Assembly: GCA_934725305.1 (NCBI GenBank)
Contig: CAKVBA010000001.1
Location: 87,601 to 151,600, forward strand
Direction of reading: 5' to 3'
From: an uncultured Parabacteroides sp.
GTDB lineage: Bacteria; Bacteroidota; Bacteroidia; Bacteroidales; Tannerellaceae
DNA: 64,000 nucleotides
Shown here: positions 61,870 through 64,000 of the stretch, piece by piece
How the letters are laid out: each line of letters begins with the position of its first letter
How positions within the stretch are numbered: the stretch's first letter is position 1
Made by a program: the position numbers and the translations under genes
Notes under the pieces: generated by a model
The model's input: only the letters and a program-made list of their open reading frames with translations
What the model was told of the DNA's origin: nothing
Databases searched by the model: none

Positions 61870-63840
61870 ATGAAGAGGTTTCTTATCTGTATATTAATGA
61901 CTCTGCTGCTACTCCCGACCTATGGAAGCGAACGGAAGAAGGTGGGATTGGTGCTGGGTGGCGGCGGTGCTAAAGGTGTGGCTCACATCGGTGTACTGAA
62001 GGTGCTGGAAGAGGCACAAATTCCTATTGACTACATCGCCGGCACCAGCATGGGTGCTATTGTGGGCGGTCTGTATTCGATTGGCTACAATGCCGCTGAG
62101 ATTGATAGCATGGTGCGCCGGCAAGACTGGGCTCTGCTACTGAGCGACCAGGTGAAACGTAGTGAGCTGACCTTTCCCGAAAAGGAGAATGCCGAGCGCT
62201 ATATCGTCTCGCTGCCCTTTGGCAAGGAGAAGAAAGACCGCACAATCAGTGGTGTTATCAAGGGGCAAAACCTGCAAAACCTCTTCTCGGAACTAACTGT
62301 CGGCTACCACGATTTCAAAGACTTCAACCAATTTCCTATTCCCTTTGCCTGTGTAGCCGTCAATCTGGTGGATGGCCGGGAATATGTGTTCCACAAAGGA
62401 AGCCTGCCGCTGGCTATGCGCTCCAGCATGGCTATTCCGGCAGTGTTCACTCCTATCCGACTCGACAGCATGGTGTTGGTGGACGGCGGACTCAGCAACA
62501 ATTATCCCGCAGATGTGGCCCGACAGATGGGCGCAGACATCATTATCGGTGTGGACTTAGGCACCAGCGACCTGAAGCTGCTGAACGAGATCAACACGCC
62601 GGGCGATGTGGTGGGACAGATTGTGGCTCTGCATGGCTATGAGAAGTATAGCAGCAACAAAGAGCATACCGACCTGCTGCTCCGTCCCAACACAGTGCCC
62701 TACAACTCAGCCAGCTTCAGCGCAGCGGCTATCGATACACTGATAGATCGGGGCGAACAGGAGGCACGCAGGCAGTGGCAGCAGTTGATTGCCCTGAGAC
62801 AACAGATTGGACCGGACAGCATCCCGACGCTATGTGCGCCCACGGAAAGCCCATATAGAGCGCAGCAAGACAGCCTCAACATCCGCCATATCTCTTTTGA
62901 AGGAACAGATCCGCGCGACGAGAAATGGCTGATGTGGATTAGCGGACTGAAGGAGAACAGCCCTATCTCGCTGCAAAAGCTGCAAAAGGCCATGTCGATC
63001 ATCGTGGGCACCAACGTATTCTCGAATGTCAGTTATAAGCTGATTGGCGAGGGGCCACAAGATCTGATCCTGACGGTTCAGCCTAAGTCGATCAGCTCCC
63101 TGAACCTTGGTCTCCGCTTCGACACGGAAGAGATTGTGGCCGTCTTGCTGAATGCGACGCTCGACTATCGGACCCGCTACCGCTCCAAGATGGCTGTGAC
63201 CGGCCGGATTGGTAAGAAGACCTTTGCCCGTGTGGATTATGCCATCGAGCGCACGCCGCTACGCAACTTGAGTGCGTCTTATATGTTCACCTACCAAGAT
63301 CTCAACTTCTATCAACGGGGCGAGAAAATTGCCAACACCACCTATCGCCACCACTGGACCGAACTGGCCTATTCCGACATGAACTGGCTCAGCTTCAAGG
63401 TGAAGGTGGGCGTCAGATATGAGTATTTCGACTATCATTCACTGCTTTATACCGCCGATAATATAGGGCCGCACATCCGCCCCGAAGACTTTATCAGCTA
63501 CTTTGCCATGGCTCATTTCGAGACACTGGACCGACGATATTTCCCCAACAAAGGACTCTCGATCAGGGCCGACTACTCTATCTACACCGACAACTTTGTC
63601 TCGTATAAAGGACATACGCCCTTCTCGGCCTTGGGATTGGACTTCAAGATGGTTGTGCCCATCACCTCACACTTCAGCCTGATTCCTTCGCTGACCGGAC
63701 GCGTGCTGATCGGGAATGATCCGGCTTATCCCTTCCTGAATGCTCTGGGCGGCGAGATGGAGGGAAAATATCTGATGCAGCAGATTCCCTTTGCCGGCAT
63801 CAACAGGGTGGAGATGTTTCACAACGCCGTGGGCGTGTAA
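61870..63840 (+). CDS. patatin-like phospholipase with partial outer-membrane barrel domain (likely truncated)
   Basis: 656 residues. Signal peptide to about residue 19 (TYGS). Patatin domain: GGGGAKGVAHIGVLKVLEE (oxyanion motif), GTSMG with catalytic Ser60, and VDGGLSNNYP with the catalytic Asp. Then POTRA-like (about 330-400) and beta-barrel strands of the BamA/Omp85 type, as in bacterial PlpD proteins. The barrel appears to stop early (ends FHNAVGV) and the expected last strands are absent. The downstream DNA is AT-rich and repetitive, so an insertion may have cut the gene. Acts as an outer-membrane lipase if functional. Confidence 0.82.
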   Translation: MKRFLICILMTLLLLPTYGSERKKVGLVLGGGGAKGVAHIGVLKVLEEAQIPIDYIAGTSMGAIVGGLYSIGYNAAEIDSMVRRQDWALLLSDQVKRSELTFPEKENAERYIVSLPFGKEKKDRTISGVIKGQNLQNLFSELTVGYHDFKDFNQFPIPFACVAVNLVDGREYVFHKGSLPLAMRSSMAIPAVFTPIRLDSMVLVDGGLSNNYPADVARQMGADIIIGVDLGTSDLKLLNEINTPGDVVGQIVALHGYEKYSSNKEHTDLLLRPNTVPYNSASFSAAAIDTLIDRGEQEARRQWQQLIALRQQIGPDSIPTLCAPTESPYRAQQDSLNIRHISFEGTDPRDEKWLMWISGLKENSPISLQKLQKAMSIIVGTNVFSNVSYKLIGEGPQDLILTVQPKSISSLNLGLRFDTEEIVAVLLNATLDYRTRYRSKMAVTGRIGKKTFARVDYAIERTPLRNLSASYMFTYQDLNFYQRGEKIANTTYRHHWTELAYSDMNWLSFKVKVGVRYEYFDYHSLLYTADNIGPHIRPEDFISYFAMAHFETLDRRYFPNKGLSIRADYSIYTDNFVSYKGHTPFSALGLDFKMVVPITSHFSLIPSLTGRVLIGNDPAYPFLNALGGEMEGKYLMQQIPFAGINRVEMFHNAVGV

Positions 63841-63875
63841 GCGTTGTACATAGCAAGACCACAATTCTTATTTGT

Positions 63876-64000
63876 TACCTACTTGATTATCAGTAGGTAC
63901 ACGAAAATACAAACGTAAGCATTATTTTGTTGGGTGACAAGAAAGAACCAACAAAATGAAAAACAAATCCTGTGCAACAAATTTTGCTACCCAACAACCA
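63876..64000. other. gene-poor edge: possible mobile element end with hairpins
   Basis: Contains TACCTACT / AGTAGGTA (63876-63899), and TTTTGTTGG / CCAACAAAA (63925-63956) ending at an ATG at 63956. A reading of 15 codons from that ATG runs off the window (MKNKSCATNFATQQP). The pattern suits the edge of an insertion sequence, but no transposase can be recognised. Confidence 0.35.

Overview
The window looks like chromosomal DNA of a Bacteroidales bacterium, most likely Parabacteroides or another Tannerellaceae-type genus. I base this on the type IX secretion (T9SS/gliding) genes porPKLMN, porX and porW, the Bacteroidetes-type -7 promoter box TAnnTTTG in front of many genes, the near absence of strong Shine-Dalgarno sequences, lipoprotein signals of Bacteroidetes style, and protein families typical of the phylum (DUF4834, DUF2807, DUF3316, M56-TonB fusions). 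The genus is an inference from memory, not from a search.

Layout. 0-8 kb: 3' end of ispG, a small gene with tadA, then on the minus strand DUF4834, pssA, psd, a RecB/AddA-type helicase-nuclease, a SUI1 factor and pyrH. 8.5-15 kb: a large transglutaminase lipoprotein (minus), then a cation/proton antiporter, porX, tsaE and a small membrane protein (plus). 15-24.5 kb: rnr (minus), then an N-acetyltransferase-like gene, parE, coaD, a C-terminal processing protease and a split chromate transporter (plus). 24.6-30.8 kb: the T9SS core operon porP-porK-porL-porM-porN (minus). 31-33.5 kb: a small acidic protein, cob(I)alamin adenosyltransferase and a methyltransferase (minus). 33.5-36.4 kb: zinc-uptake genes znuA and znuC, a small membrane protein and an epimerase (plus). 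36.5-41.7 kb: a DUF2807 protein and dusB (minus), then U32 peptidase, thioesterase and dprA (plus). 41.8-50.6 kb (minus): a class A beta-lactamase homologue, tRNA-Leu, an S41 peptidase, a DUF3316 protein, parC and an M16 protease. 50.7-64 kb (plus): glyS, an FKBP lipoprotein, aroA, a small Cys-rich membrane protein, a zinc-type permease, porW, blaI, blaR1-tonB and a patatin-family protein that seems cut short at the window edge.

Most genes are housekeeping. Three scattered loci (porX, porPKLMN, porW) supply secretion machinery and its regulator, and the zinc importer is split between two loci about 20 kb apart. No CRISPR array, rRNA or complete insertion sequence was seen.

The most unusual content is non-coding. 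A 341-344 bp intergenic element occurs four times (7951, 17729, 32965, 52958), plus a fragment at 37416. It is bounded by matching 13-14 bp motifs and carries short tandem sub-repeats, GTCTATAGAC palindromes and a hairpin. One copy sits inside 29 bp inverted repeats. A family of look-alike terminator hairpins recurs at least seven times, and a different hairpin-bounded repeat lies between porW and blaI. Among proteins, the beta-lactamase homologue has Gly in place of the catalytic Ser, with the SDN and KSG motifs kept.
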